From positions 242,196 through 306,195 of the forward strand of contig NZ_JALLIX010000002.1 of assembly GCF_023242365.1 (NCBI RefSeq): a DNA stretch of 64,000 nucleotides, in the 5' to 3' direction. Position 1 is the stretch's first letter. The number at the start of each line of letters is the position of its first letter. The position numbers and the translations under genes were made by a program. Of this stretch, positions 17,902 through 26,256 are shown in pieces. The stretch is from Pseudomonas sp. MWU13-2100. GTDB lineage: Bacteria > Pseudomonadota > Gammaproteobacteria > Pseudomonadales > Pseudomonadaceae. Below the pieces are notes generated by a model. The model worked only from the letters and a program-made list of their open reading frames with translations, was not told the origin of the DNA and made no database searches.

Positions 17902-17981
17902 TTAAAAGCTCGATTGATTTTTAGATATCAAATGATATCTAGAAATCATATCGATTGAATTTAAAAGCTCAAGTGATATTT
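17902..17981. promoter_or_regulatory. Palindrome and direct repeats between the epimerase and TetR genes
   Basis: TAGATATC (17922-17929) and GATATCTA (17934-17941) form a perfect 8-bp inverted repeat around AAAT. The 10-mer TTAAAAGCTC occurs at 17902-17911 and again at 17961-17970. CAAATGATATCT (17929-17940) is echoed by CAAGTGATATTT (17970-17981). This looks like a TetR operator with an auxiliary half site. Confidence 0.6.
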
Positions 17982-17989
17982 TGACGCCC

Positions 17990-18649
17990 ATGAACGCACA
18001 GACCCGCAAACGGCTCAGCCGTGAAGAAAGCCAGGCCCAGACCCGCGAACGCCTTGTCGAGGCGGCACGACGCTTGTTCGTGCAACGCGGCTTCGGTGGT
18101 ACCTCGATTCGGGATATCGCCGACGAGGCCGGCTATTCGCAAGGGGGTTTCTATTCGAATTTCGCCAGCAAGGAAGCACTGTTACTGGAACTTCTGCACC
18201 AACATATGCAAGCCGAAGCCACGCAACTGAATGCCTTGATAGAGGCGGCGGAACACCTGGATGGCGATGTACTGGCGGGCCTGGAGGTCTGGTCGACGAC
18301 CCTCGACCAGGATGCCGACTGGGCGATGTTGGCGGTGGAGCTGCAATTGCACGCCAATCGCAGCGCGGCCTTCGCCGAGGAATACCGGCAGGTGTGGGAC
18401 GGTCATCGGCTAGCGCTGGGCGGACTGGTTGCCAGGGTGTTTGCCCGGTTGCGCAAGATCCCCCCGGTGGAGCCAGCAGCACTGGCGGCGGGCCTGATGG
18501 CACTTGCCCATGGCCAAGCGCTGCAGCAGGTGGTGTATGCGCCCCAGGCTCCGGGGCGGATGATCATGGTTTTCTTGAGGGGGGTCTTGGCCAGTAGCGC
18601 TGACGCTGAGTCGTCAGCCACCGCCGCGACGCCCGCTACTGCGCATTGA
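17990..18649 (+). CDS. TetR/AcrR family transcriptional regulator
   Basis: The 219-aa product has the TetR DNA-binding domain in full: RERLVEAARRLFVQRGFGGTSI, then RDIADEAGYSQGGFYSNFASKEALL, within residues 20-70. The C-terminal ligand domain is divergent, with an alanine-rich tail. I chose the ATG at 17990 over the TTG at 17981. No strong ribosome-binding site is visible for either. The gene is divergent from the epimerase/reductase and overlaps the operator-like region, so autoregulation and repression of that neighbour are expected. Its 3' end overlaps the convergent LysR gene by 14 bp. Confidence 0.88.
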   Translation: MNAQTRKRLSREESQAQTRERLVEAARRLFVQRGFGGTSIRDIADEAGYSQGGFYSNFASKEALLLELLHQHMQAEATQLNALIEAAEHLDGDVLAGLEVWSTTLDQDADWAMLAVELQLHANRSAAFAEEYRQVWDGHRLALGGLVARVFARLRKIPPVEPAALAAGLMALAHGQALQQVVYAPQAPGRMIMVFLRGVLASSADAESSATAATPATAH

Positions 18650-19508
18650 CCTCGGCTTGCAGGGCTGCTTGCAACCATGCAGTGAAGCGGCGGGTCAGCG
18701 AGTTTTTTTCACTGTCGCGATGGATCAAGCAAACCCAGTTGGCGCCGGGAACACGCTGCTCGCACAAGGGTTGCAATAGCCCATTGGCTCGCGCATTCGC
18801 GGCCAACAGTTGACTGACCAAGGCAATCCCATTGCCCGCGCAGGCCGCATCGAGCAACAGGCCCGGGTCGGAAAAATTCAATCCGTTACTGCGCTGGCCG
18901 ACATCCTCCCCGCCCTGCACTACCCAGTGACTCCAGTCCATTTCCCGCTCGCCATGCAAGGTGGTGCGCTGCTCGGCGGGCACCTCCAGCAGATCAGGAT
19001 GACAAGCCGGATAGAGACGATCACTGAACAGCGCCTGATAGCTGCAATCGACCTGGGCGACGAGGTCGTCGCGAATCGCAAGGTCGATGGTTTCTGTCGC
19101 CATGTCCGGCGGCTCGAAGCTGGTGAACAGCCAAAGGTCCACATCGGGGTACTGCCGATGGAAATCCGCCAACCTGGGCAGCAACCAGTGCCGGGCGAAC
19201 GCCGGGGTGGTATTGACCACCAACTGGTTGGGCTTGCGGTATTGCTCCAGGCGCCGGATGCCGACGGACAACTGCAGCAGCGTCGACTGGGTCGTGCTGT
19301 ACAGGTCATCTCCGGCGTCGGTCAGACTGACACTGCGGCCACTGCGGAAAAACAACGGCTGCTCGAGATAGGTTTCCAGGTGACGGATCTGCTGGCTGAT
19401 GGCGGACTGCGTCAGGTGCAACTCCTGCGCCGCCTTGTGAAAGCTGCCCAGGCGCGCCGCGGCTTCAAAGCCGCGAAGGGCGTTCAAAGGAGGCCAATGC
19501 TTCAGCAT
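18636..19508 (-). CDS. LysR family regulator beside the agmatine genes
   Basis: The 290-aa product has the LysR HTH (LNALRGFEAAARLGSF, TQSAISQQIRHLE, about residues 8-45) and an effector domain with CACHPDLLEVP-like and GNGIALVSQLLA segments. It is of the GcvA/AmpR-like subgroup. It is divergent from aguA with a 134-bp gap that contains a spaced inverted repeat. The natural inference is that it controls the agmatine cluster. In P. aeruginosa the corresponding aguBA operon is controlled by a TetR protein, AguR, so LysR control here would be a different arrangement. Confidence 0.87.
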   Translation of the reverse strand: MLKHWPPLNALRGFEAAARLGSFHKAAQELHLTQSAISQQIRHLETYLEQPLFFRSGRSVSLTDAGDDLYSTTQSTLLQLSVGIRRLEQYRKPNQLVVNTTPAFARHWLLPRLADFHRQYPDVDLWLFTSFEPPDMATETIDLAIRDDLVAQVDCSYQALFSDRLYPACHPDLLEVPAEQRTTLHGEREMDWSHWVVQGGEDVGQRSNGLNFSDPGLLLDAACAGNGIALVSQLLAANARANGLLQPLCEQRVPGANWVCLIHRDSEKNSLTRRFTAWLQAALQAEVNAQ

Positions 19509-19559
19509 ATTGATAAGCCTTACTAATCAGTTATCCGCTAAATCTATCGTTTGTTGCGC

Positions 19560-19617
19560 TATTTATGAAGTCATAGCATGAGCCTTGTTCCGCGACAGCG
19601 GTTTTCAGTCATAAATA
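19560..19617. promoter_or_regulatory. Spaced inverted repeat upstream of aguA
   Basis: TATTTATGA (19560-19568) and TCATAAATA (19609-19617) are perfect 9-bp inverted repeats separated by 40 bp, ending about 25 bp before the aguA start. They could be a bipartite regulator site or an mRNA leader hairpin. Confidence 0.4.
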
Positions 19618-19642
19618 ATACTTAACTGAAAGGTGAGCAAGC

Positions 19643-20695
19643 ATGCAATGCAATGGCATTCAGAGCAATGGTTGGTCGATGCCCGCGGAGTGGTCGCCCC
19701 ATGCGGCAACCTGGATGGTCTGGCCCCACAACCAGCCCTTGTGGGAATCCGGCTGGGGCGTGACGCTCGCCCAGGTGCAAATCGACTTTGCCCGTGTCGC
19801 CAACGCCATTGCCCGTTTCGAGCCGGTGAAGATGCTGGTCGATCCTTCGGCGCGAGCCAGTGCCGCCGCCCTGTGCAACGCGAACATCGAACTCATCGAA
19901 ATGGCGGTCAACGACAGTTGGTGCCGTGACTCCGGGCCAACGTTCATCTGCCATCCGCAGCAAGGAGTGGCCGGTGTCAGCTGGCGCTTCAATGCCTGGG
20001 GCGGCAAATCGGCCTTTGACCTGGACGAAGGCCTGGCCCGACGGGTGCTCAATCACCTCGGCCTGGAAGGCTTCAGCACGCCCCTGGGCAACGAAGGCGG
20101 TGCGATTCATGTCGACGGCGAAGGCACGCTGATCACCACCGAATCGGTGCTGCTCAACCCCAACCGCAACCCGGGCATGAGCAAGGCCGAAATGGAGGCG
20201 ATCTTCAGTCGCCTGCTCGGCGTGAAGAAAACCATCTGGCTACCGGGCGACCCGGATCATGTGACCGGCGACATGACCGACGGCCATGTCGATGGCGTCT
20301 GCGCCTTCGCCCGCCCCGGCCTGCTGCTGGTGGATGCGACACACGAGCGCGGCTCCGTCTACGCCGAAGTGGTGCGGGAAAACCGTCGCGCCCTGGAGTT
20401 GGCCAGCGATGCCCAGGGACGACGCTTCGAACTGATCGACCTGTTCGAAGCCAGCGCCGCCGTGGACACCGAGGCTGAAGTGTTTTGCGCCTCCTACACC
20501 AATTTCTACATCGCCAACGGCGCGATCATCATGCCGGCCTACGGCATCGGCGCCGACCAGGCGGCGGCTGAAGTACTGGCAACGGCCTTCCCGGCGCGCG
20601 AAGTGGTACCGGTGCAAATCAACCAGTTGGCCCATGGCGGCGGTGGCGTGCATTGCATCACCCAGCAGCAGCCCGCCTGGCCGGTAAAGGAGTAA
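19643..20695 (+). CDS. aguA: Agmatine deiminase
   Basis: The 350-aa protein belongs to the peptidyl-arginine/agmatine deiminase family. Motifs seen are WCRDSGPTF (Asp for guanidinium), NEGGAIHVDGEGT, TDGHVDGVCAF (catalytic His) and the C-terminal GGGGVHCITQQQP with nucleophile Cys338. It converts agmatine to N-carbamoylputrescine and ammonia in the cytoplasm. There is no signal peptide. An AAAGGTGA site precedes the ATG. Five bp later aguB begins, the next enzyme of the arginine decarboxylase route to putrescine. Length is slightly below the usual 365-370 residues, mostly at the N-terminus, and all catalytic blocks are intact. Confidence 0.93.
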   Translation: MQCNGIQSNGWSMPAEWSPHAATWMVWPHNQPLWESGWGVTLAQVQIDFARVANAIARFEPVKMLVDPSARASAAALCNANIELIEMAVNDSWCRDSGPTFICHPQQGVAGVSWRFNAWGGKSAFDLDEGLARRVLNHLGLEGFSTPLGNEGGAIHVDGEGTLITTESVLLNPNRNPGMSKAEMEAIFSRLLGVKKTIWLPGDPDHVTGDMTDGHVDGVCAFARPGLLLVDATHERGSVYAEVVRENRRALELASDAQGRRFELIDLFEASAAVDTEAEVFCASYTNFYIANGAIIMPAYGIGADQAAAEVLATAFPAREVVPVQINQLAHGGGGVHCITQQQPAWPVKE

Positions 20696-20699
20696 CGCC

Positions 20700-21608
20700 A
20701 TGAGTCTGCTGAAGATTGCCACCACCCAGATGCCCTGTACCTGGGACCTGGCGCACAACCTCGATCAGGCCGAACAGCTGGTGCGTGACGCCGCCACCCA
20801 GGGCGCGCAGGTGATCCTGCTGCAGGAGCTGTTCGCCACACCGTATTTCTGCATCGAGCAAGATCACAAACACCTGGCGCTGGCCGAGGAGTATCAGCAC
20901 AGCCAGGTCCTCAAACGCTTTGCCGCGCTGGCCCGGGAACTGGGCGTGGTGCTGCCGCTGAGCTGGTTCGAGCAAGCCGGTAACGCATTTTTCAACTCGT
21001 TGAGCGTGGCCGATGCCGACGGACGCTTGCTCGGGGTCTATCGCAAGACCCATATCCCCAACGCCATCGGTTACCAGGAGAAGGAGTACTTCAGCCCCGG
21101 CGACACCGGCTTCCGGGTCTGGGACACCGCCTTCGGCCGCCTCGGGGTGGGAATCTGCTGGGACCAATGGTTCCCCGAGACCGCCCGTTGCCTGGCCCTG
21201 ATGGGCGCTGAAGTATTGCTGTTTCCGACGGCCATCGGTTCGGAACCCGGCGCAGCGGCGCTGGACTCCCGTGATCACTGGCAGATGACCATGCGCGGCC
21301 ATGCGGCGGCCAACCTCCTGCCGGTGGTGGCCGCCAACCGGGTCGGCCGGGAAGTGGCAACCACCGATCCGAGCCTGCGGATGGGCTTCTATGGCTCGTC
21401 CTTCATCTGCGACCACAAGGGCAAGCTCCTCGCCGAGGCCGACCGCGACAGCACTGGCGTATTCCTGCACAGCCTGGACCTGTGCGCTATGCGCGCCGAG
21501 CGACTGACCTGGGGCATCTACCGCGACCGCCGTCCGGAAATGTACGGACCGTTGTCAGGCCTGGATGGCTGTTCCATCAATGCTCATTGGAAAACCCAGG
21601 GGATTTGA
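20700..21608 (+). CDS. aguB: N-carbamoylputrescine amidase
   Basis: The 302-aa product is a nitrilase-superfamily amidase. The Glu-Lys-Cys triad is visible in LLQELFATPYF, YRKTHIPNAIGYQEKEYF and GICWDQWFPE (Cys153). The DHWQMTMRGHAAAN segment and the GIYRDRRPEMYGPL C-terminus match carbamoylputrescine amidases closely. It hydrolyses N-carbamoylputrescine to putrescine, carbon dioxide and ammonia. It follows aguA by 4 bp and precedes a binding-protein gene by 1 bp, so all three are co-transcribed and probably translationally coupled. A GGAGTAACGCC stretch at the aguA 3' end supplies its ribosome-binding site. Confidence 0.94.
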   Translation: MSLLKIATTQMPCTWDLAHNLDQAEQLVRDAATQGAQVILLQELFATPYFCIEQDHKHLALAEEYQHSQVLKRFAALARELGVVLPLSWFEQAGNAFFNSLSVADADGRLLGVYRKTHIPNAIGYQEKEYFSPGDTGFRVWDTAFGRLGVGICWDQWFPETARCLALMGAEVLLFPTAIGSEPGAAALDSRDHWQMTMRGHAAANLLPVVAANRVGREVATTDPSLRMGFYGSSFICDHKGKLLAEADRDSTGVFLHSLDLCAMRAERLTWGIYRDRRPEMYGPLSGLDGCSINAHWKTQGI

Positions 21609-21609
21609 C

Positions 21610-22713
21610 ATGAAGATGACCCGCAAGCAATGGCTTTGCACCTTGGGCTTGGCGCTGAGCGCCGTCCTGTCGTCGGTGCAGGCGCAAGAAAAGACCTTGA
21701 AGCTGTACAACTGGGCCGATTACTTCGCCGAGGACACCTTGGCCAGGTTCACCGCCGAAACCGGGATCAAGGTGATCTACGACATCATGGATGGCAGCGA
21801 GACCCTGGAAGCCAAGATGATGGCCGGCGGCAGCGGCTATGACCTGATCTTCCCGGGCGACACCGTGGGCGTGCGCCTGATGCGCGCCGGCAGCCTCCAG
21901 CCGCTGGACGCCTCGAAGCTCATCGCCCTGGATGATATCGAACCCGGCCTGCAGAAGTTGCGCCGCCAGTACGCCGACTCGAACAAGGCCACCGTACCCT
22001 ACACCTGGGGCACCATCGGCCTGACCTACAACGCCGAGCAGATCAACAAGCGCCTGCCCGATGCGCCGGTGAAGAGCCTGGACCTGCTGTTCAAGCCGGA
22101 ACTGGCGGCCAGGTTCGCCGACTGCGGGATCAGCCTGATCGACTCGCCGGATGAAGTGCTGGCGGTGGTGCTCAACTACCTCGGCCGTGATCCGCGCAGC
22201 GCCAAGCCACAGGACCTGGCCGCCGCCAGTGAACTCCTGCTCAAGCTACGGCCATACATCCGCAAGTTCCAATCGCAGCCGGTGACGGATCTGGTCAACG
22301 GCGACGTGTGCCTGTCGCTCGGTTACAGCGGGGATATGACCCAGGCGCAACGGGCCGCCGATGCCGCAGGCAGGAAAACCACGTTCCAGTACCACATCCC
22401 ACGGGAAGGCACCACGGTGTGGATGGACACCATGGCGATCCCGGTCGACGCCGAGCATCCCGAGTACGCCTATGCCTTTATCAACTTCGTCATGCGCCCG
22501 GAGAACATGGCGGCGATCAGCAATTTCACCGGCTACCCGACCGCCAACGCCAAGGCCCGGCCCAGTGTCGATCCGCTGATGCGCAACAACCCGCAGATCT
22601 ACCCGGACGAAGCCACCTTCGAGCGGCTGATTCCCGGCAAGGATATTTCCCAGGCCGACATGCGCGCCCGGATGCGCGCCTGGACCAAGTTCAAGACCGC
22701 CACCGTCAAGTGA
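21610..22713 (+). CDS. Polyamine-type periplasmic binding protein (PotF/SpuD-like)
   Basis: The 367-aa product has a signal peptide (residues about 1-24, ending SVQAQE) and a family 1 polyamine-binding domain: LKLYNWADYFAEDTLARF, IYDIMDGSETLEAKMMAGGSGYDLIFP, and later GYSGDMTQAQRAA. This matches PotF/SpuD-type putrescine or spermidine carriers. The ATG at 21610 sits 1 bp after the aguB stop and is preceded by AGGGGA. No permease or ATPase is encoded nearby, so it must borrow an ABC system encoded elsewhere. Placement in the agu operon suggests agmatine, carbamoylputrescine or putrescine as ligand. Confidence 0.9.
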   Translation: MKMTRKQWLCTLGLALSAVLSSVQAQEKTLKLYNWADYFAEDTLARFTAETGIKVIYDIMDGSETLEAKMMAGGSGYDLIFPGDTVGVRLMRAGSLQPLDASKLIALDDIEPGLQKLRRQYADSNKATVPYTWGTIGLTYNAEQINKRLPDAPVKSLDLLFKPELAARFADCGISLIDSPDEVLAVVLNYLGRDPRSAKPQDLAAASELLLKLRPYIRKFQSQPVTDLVNGDVCLSLGYSGDMTQAQRAADAAGRKTTFQYHIPREGTTVWMDTMAIPVDAEHPEYAYAFINFVMRPENMAAISNFTGYPTANAKARPSVDPLMRNNPQIYPDEATFERLIPGKDISQADMRARMRAWTKFKTATVK

Positions 22714-22809
22714 GTGGGCACCCCGCCGCTCATCCGTTGATTTGAAACACGGGCGCTGCAAAGCGTAGTGCCTGATTACCGTATAACGATTGGATCGAGA
22801 GGACAGCAG

Positions 22810-23928
22810 ATGCCAACACGTCGTGAATTGATCAAGCAGGTTTCAGTGGTCGCAGGCCTGGGTGTGATCGCCGCCATGGGCCTGGGCGTTGACGTCTCCC
22901 GGGCTTCGTCCAGCGTCAATCGCCGCTGGTTCATGCCCGATGAGCGAGGCAGGCAACGGCGTGCCTTCGTCGCCTTCGGTGCGCAGACAGCCATCTGGGA
23001 AGACTTCACCGCCGATGTACAAGCCGCCATAGGCCTGATTGCCCGCACCATCGCCCAGTACCAACCGGTCACGGTATTGTGCCGCGAGCACGAAAGAGGC
23101 TTGGCCGAAAAACACTGTGGCAGCCACAACACCACCTTCGTCATGACCGAATTGGACGATATCTGGATGCGCGATATCGGCGCCAACTTTGTCATCACCG
23201 AAACAGGCGAACTGGGCGCGGTGGACTTCAACTTCAATGGCTGGGGAAATAAGCAGCGACACGCCAACGATGCCCGAGTCGCGGCTCTGCTGGCGCAGGA
23301 CAGCGGCGCGACCTATCTGCGTAGCTCGCTGGTGGGCGAAGGCGGCGGTATCGAGGTCGACGGTCACGGCACCGGCATCATGACCGAAAGCAGCTGGATC
23401 AACGCCAACCGCAACCCCGGCTGGAGCAAGGCCGAAGTCGAAGAAGAACTGAAAGCGCGCCTGGGACTGCGCAAGATCATCTGGCTGCCAGGCATCAAGG
23501 GCAAGGACATCACCGACGCCCATGTCGATTTCTATGCACGCTTTGTCAGCCCCGGCGTGGTGATTGCCAACCTCGACACCGATCCGCAGTCCTACGATCA
23601 CCCGGTGACGCTGGCCCATCTGGATATTCTGAAGAAGGCCAGCGACGCCGAGGGTCGTCCATTACAGGTACATACGCTGTCGCCACCGTTGAACCCGCGT
23701 AACAGTCGATTCAGCAAAAACAATCCGGACTTTGCGGCGGGTTACATCAACTACTTTATTCTCAACGGAGCCATCATCGCCCCGCAGTTCGGCGACAAGC
23801 TGGCGGACGCCGCGGCCTTCGACCTGTTGTCCAGGCTGTACCCGAAACACAAGGTCATCCAGCTCAACATCGACGCGATCGCGGCGGGAGGTGGCGGCAT
23901 TCACTGTGTCACCCATCAGCAGCCATAG
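22810..23928 (+). CDS. Tat-exported agmatine deiminase family protein
   Basis: The 372-aa product is a second deiminase of the AguA family, preceded by a twin-arginine signal: TRRELIKQ at residues 3-10, a hydrophobic core, and a cleavage-like SRASS near 32. The catalytic blocks are present: IWMRDIGANF, GEGGGIEVDGHGTG, TDAHVDFYARF and GGGGIHCVTHQQP with Cys366. One change stands out: GP in the RDxGP block is GA here. A GAGAGGA site supports the ATG at 22810 over an earlier in-frame GTG. The protein should deiminate agmatine or a related guanidino compound in the periplasm. It lies about 95 bp after the PotF-like gene, and a terminator follows. Confidence 0.88.
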   Translation: MPTRRELIKQVSVVAGLGVIAAMGLGVDVSRASSSVNRRWFMPDERGRQRRAFVAFGAQTAIWEDFTADVQAAIGLIARTIAQYQPVTVLCREHERGLAEKHCGSHNTTFVMTELDDIWMRDIGANFVITETGELGAVDFNFNGWGNKQRHANDARVAALLAQDSGATYLRSSLVGEGGGIEVDGHGTGIMTESSWINANRNPGWSKAEVEEELKARLGLRKIIWLPGIKGKDITDAHVDFYARFVSPGVVIANLDTDPQSYDHPVTLAHLDILKKASDAEGRPLQVHTLSPPLNPRNSRFSKNNPDFAAGYINYFILNGAIIAPQFGDKLADAAAFDLLSRLYPKHKVIQLNIDAIAAGGGGIHCVTHQQP

Positions 23929-23966
23929 ATGCCGTGACGCCTACGGCGGGGCAACGTCAACCGGGC

Positions 23967-24003
23967 ATGGGTTTGCGCATGAAGACACGGGCAAACCCAT
24001 TTT
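23967..24003 (+). terminator. Hairpin terminator after the agmatine cluster
   Basis: ATGGGTTTGC (23967-23976) pairs perfectly with GCAAACCCAT (23991-24000), and TTT follows. It lies about 40 bp after the last agmatine-cluster stop and separates it from the convergent LysR gene. Confidence 0.6.
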
Positions 24004-24065
24004 CCGTCGCACGGATTGGGAGCGGAGACTTACCAGCAGCGGCGCCCTGCTGAAGCCGCCGTTGA

Positions 24066-24971
24066 TCATCGCGTCAGGAAAGGCCCGATCAGCGTCGCGA
24101 ACCACTCGATAAACATCCCGAGCCGACGCGAGCGCTGGCGCCGATCAGGATACAACACCGAAACCGCCATGGGTGTCGCGCGGTACGCGGGCATGACTTC
24201 AACCAGCACCTCGACGGCCAACAGATGCTGGACATCGAACAACGGTACCTGAATCAGTCCCAGTCCGGCACAGCAGCTGGCGATGTAGTTTTCAGCGTTG
24301 TTCACAACAATCTGACTGGGCAGCGACCGGGACTGTTCGACGCCGTCGAGGACGTATTCCCAAGGTAACTCCTGGCCGCCGATGGTGGGCGCATAACCGA
24401 CACACAGATGCCCGTCCTCTAAATCATCGGGATGCTCCGGAACGCCAAATTCCGCCAGATAGCCCGGGCTCGCACAGTTGACCAGTACCACCTGCCCCAA
24501 TGGTTTTACCACCAGGCTGCTGCTCTGCGGCGTACCGAAACGAATCACGCAATCGACCCCCTCCTCTATCGGATTGATGGCCCGATCAGTGGAGCCCAAA
24601 CAGAGCTGAAGGCCCGGGTAGCGACCCAGCAGATCGGGCAACGCCGGGATGATCAGACGTCGAGCGATGCGACTCGGCGCATTGACATTCAACCGCCCAA
24701 CGACGTGCTGCTGATGGGTTTGGAAGAGTTGGTCGATATCATCGATATCCAGCAACACCTGGCGCGCACGTGCCAGCAACTGGCTGCCGTCGGCGGTCAG
24801 GCAGACCTTGCGCGTGGTGCGATGCAGCAAGCGCGTGCCGACGTCCGCCTCCAGTTTCTGCACGGCCGCGGACACGGTAGCCCGTGGCAGCTTCAACACC
24901 CGCGCAGCCTGGATGAAACTGCCAAGCTCGGCTACCTGAAGGAAGACCCGGTACTGTTCGATTCTGTCCAT
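24066..24971 (-). CDS. LysR family transcriptional regulator
   Basis: The 301-aa product has a LysR HTH (IEQYRVFLQVAELGSF, LPRATVSAAVQKLE, about residues 3-45), then RTTRKVCLTADG and an effector domain. It belongs to the CrgA-like subgroup often found beside oxidoreductases. The ATG at 24971 opens the HTH directly, and the longer extension to 25013 is unlikely. It lies 7 bp downstream of the LtrA gene on the same strand, so it is likely expressed from the LtrA promoter. Its targets may include LtrA or the SDR gene upstream. Confidence 0.86.
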   Translation of the reverse strand: MDRIEQYRVFLQVAELGSFIQAARVLKLPRATVSAAVQKLEADVGTRLLHRTTRKVCLTADGSQLLARARQVLLDIDDIDQLFQTHQQHVVGRLNVNAPSRIARRLIIPALPDLLGRYPGLQLCLGSTDRAINPIEEGVDCVIRFGTPQSSSLVVKPLGQVVLVNCASPGYLAEFGVPEHPDDLEDGHLCVGYAPTIGGQELPWEYVLDGVEQSRSLPSQIVVNNAENYIASCCAGLGLIQVPLFDVQHLLAVEVLVEVMPAYRATPMAVSVLYPDRRQRSRRLGMFIEWFATLIGPFLTR

Positions 24972-24978
24972 GTGCCCG

Positions 24979-26181
24979 TCAATGCTTGAGGGTTGCGTTG
25001 GCGTGCCGGGCACGATAGCGCCTGACCACGCGGCTTTCGATGGCGCACACCAGCAGCATCACCGCAGTGGTCAGCCAGCTCATCAGCAGCAGGTCCGTGG
25101 CATAGGCGACAGGCACCAGCGCCAGCAAAAACAACAGCCCGGCGAGATGGGACTTGGGCAGCACTCGATACACCACACGCTTGTACAAAATGCTGCCGAA
25201 CAGGTAGATCATCGGACCGGCCACCAAGGTCATGGCATCAGCCGTCGACAGGTGCCGCTCGGGATGCAGCATCACCAGATCGTTGCCCACCGCCGTGGTG
25301 ATGATGCCCGCTACCAGAATGGCGTGAATATAGTGGAAGTAGGCCCCGAGGCGGCCCGGATCGTCGGCGTTGGTGATACGCAGGGTGGCGTCCTTGCCAG
25401 CGGTACCGAAGTACAACCACCACATCGCCAGGGTACCGAGGAACGTCGCCAGCAGGCCCAGTAGAATGGGCATGCCCCACTGCTCGGTTTCGCCCAGGAC
25501 CGCGCCGCTGGCCAGCAGGGTTTCGCCCAGGGCGACAATGACGAACAACTGGCAGCGCTCGGCCAGATGACCGCCCTCGATGGTCCAGTCACTCGTCCGC
25601 GAACGTCCCAGGCCGGGGAAAGCGAAACCGAACATCGGCGAGATGTACTCGCACAACACGGCAAGCAGCCACAAGCCAATACGCAGCGGCCCCTCCACAC
25701 AGGCACCAGCCACCCAGAACAGCGCGGCCACCCCCACCCAGCCGAGCATGCGTCTGAAATTGGGCGCCAGGGGATGCTCGCGTGGCAGTTGCAGCACGAT
25801 AAACCCCGTGCGCCCGACCTGTATCGACACATAGGCCAGGGCAAAGACCAATCCGCGCTCGCCAAAGGCTTCGGGAATGCTCGCGGCCATCAGCAGGGCC
25901 GGGATCATCAGGGCAAAGATCAGCCCCCGCATCAACGGCGTCTCCGGATCGAACCAGTTGGTGACCCAGCCGGTGTACTGCCAGCCCAGCCATACGGCAA
26001 ACCACAGGACCAGGGTCTGCATCACCCCAACCAAGGTCAGATGATGGAGCAGGCCGTGACTGAGCTGCGTCACGGCGAACACATACACCAGGTCGAACAT
26101 CAGCTCTTCGAAGGTTACCCGCGCATGATGGCCGTCGCGCTGGCGAAGCAAAGGATGATGCGCGTGCTGGTTTACGCTCAT
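24979..26181 (-). CDS. LtrA family membrane protein (low temperature requirement protein A type)
   Basis: The 400-aa product is a polytopic membrane protein with roughly 10-12 hydrophobic segments. It starts with the LtrA family signature VTFEELMFDLVYVFAVTQLSH at residues 22-42, and has an AERCQLFVIVALGETLLASG block in the middle. The family is named after a Listeria locus needed at low temperature, but its biochemical role is unknown. It is followed after 7 bp by a LysR gene. The SDR gene upstream on the same strand is about 75 bp away, so all three could be one transcript. Confidence 0.85.
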   Translation of the reverse strand: MSVNQHAHHPLLRQRDGHHARVTFEELMFDLVYVFAVTQLSHGLLHHLTLVGVMQTLVLWFAVWLGWQYTGWVTNWFDPETPLMRGLIFALMIPALLMAASIPEAFGERGLVFALAYVSIQVGRTGFIVLQLPREHPLAPNFRRMLGWVGVAALFWVAGACVEGPLRIGLWLLAVLCEYISPMFGFAFPGLGRSRTSDWTIEGGHLAERCQLFVIVALGETLLASGAVLGETEQWGMPILLGLLATFLGTLAMWWLYFGTAGKDATLRITNADDPGRLGAYFHYIHAILVAGIITTAVGNDLVMLHPERHLSTADAMTLVAGPMIYLFGSILYKRVVYRVLPKSHLAGLLFLLALVPVAYATDLLLMSWLTTAVMLLVCAIESRVVRRYRARHANATLKH

Positions 26182-26256
26182 GTCAAACCCCGTGGCCTGG
26201 TGGTGTCGGGAAAAAGTGTCAACGCAGCCTGCCGGGGTTGCAATGTTTTTATCGGC

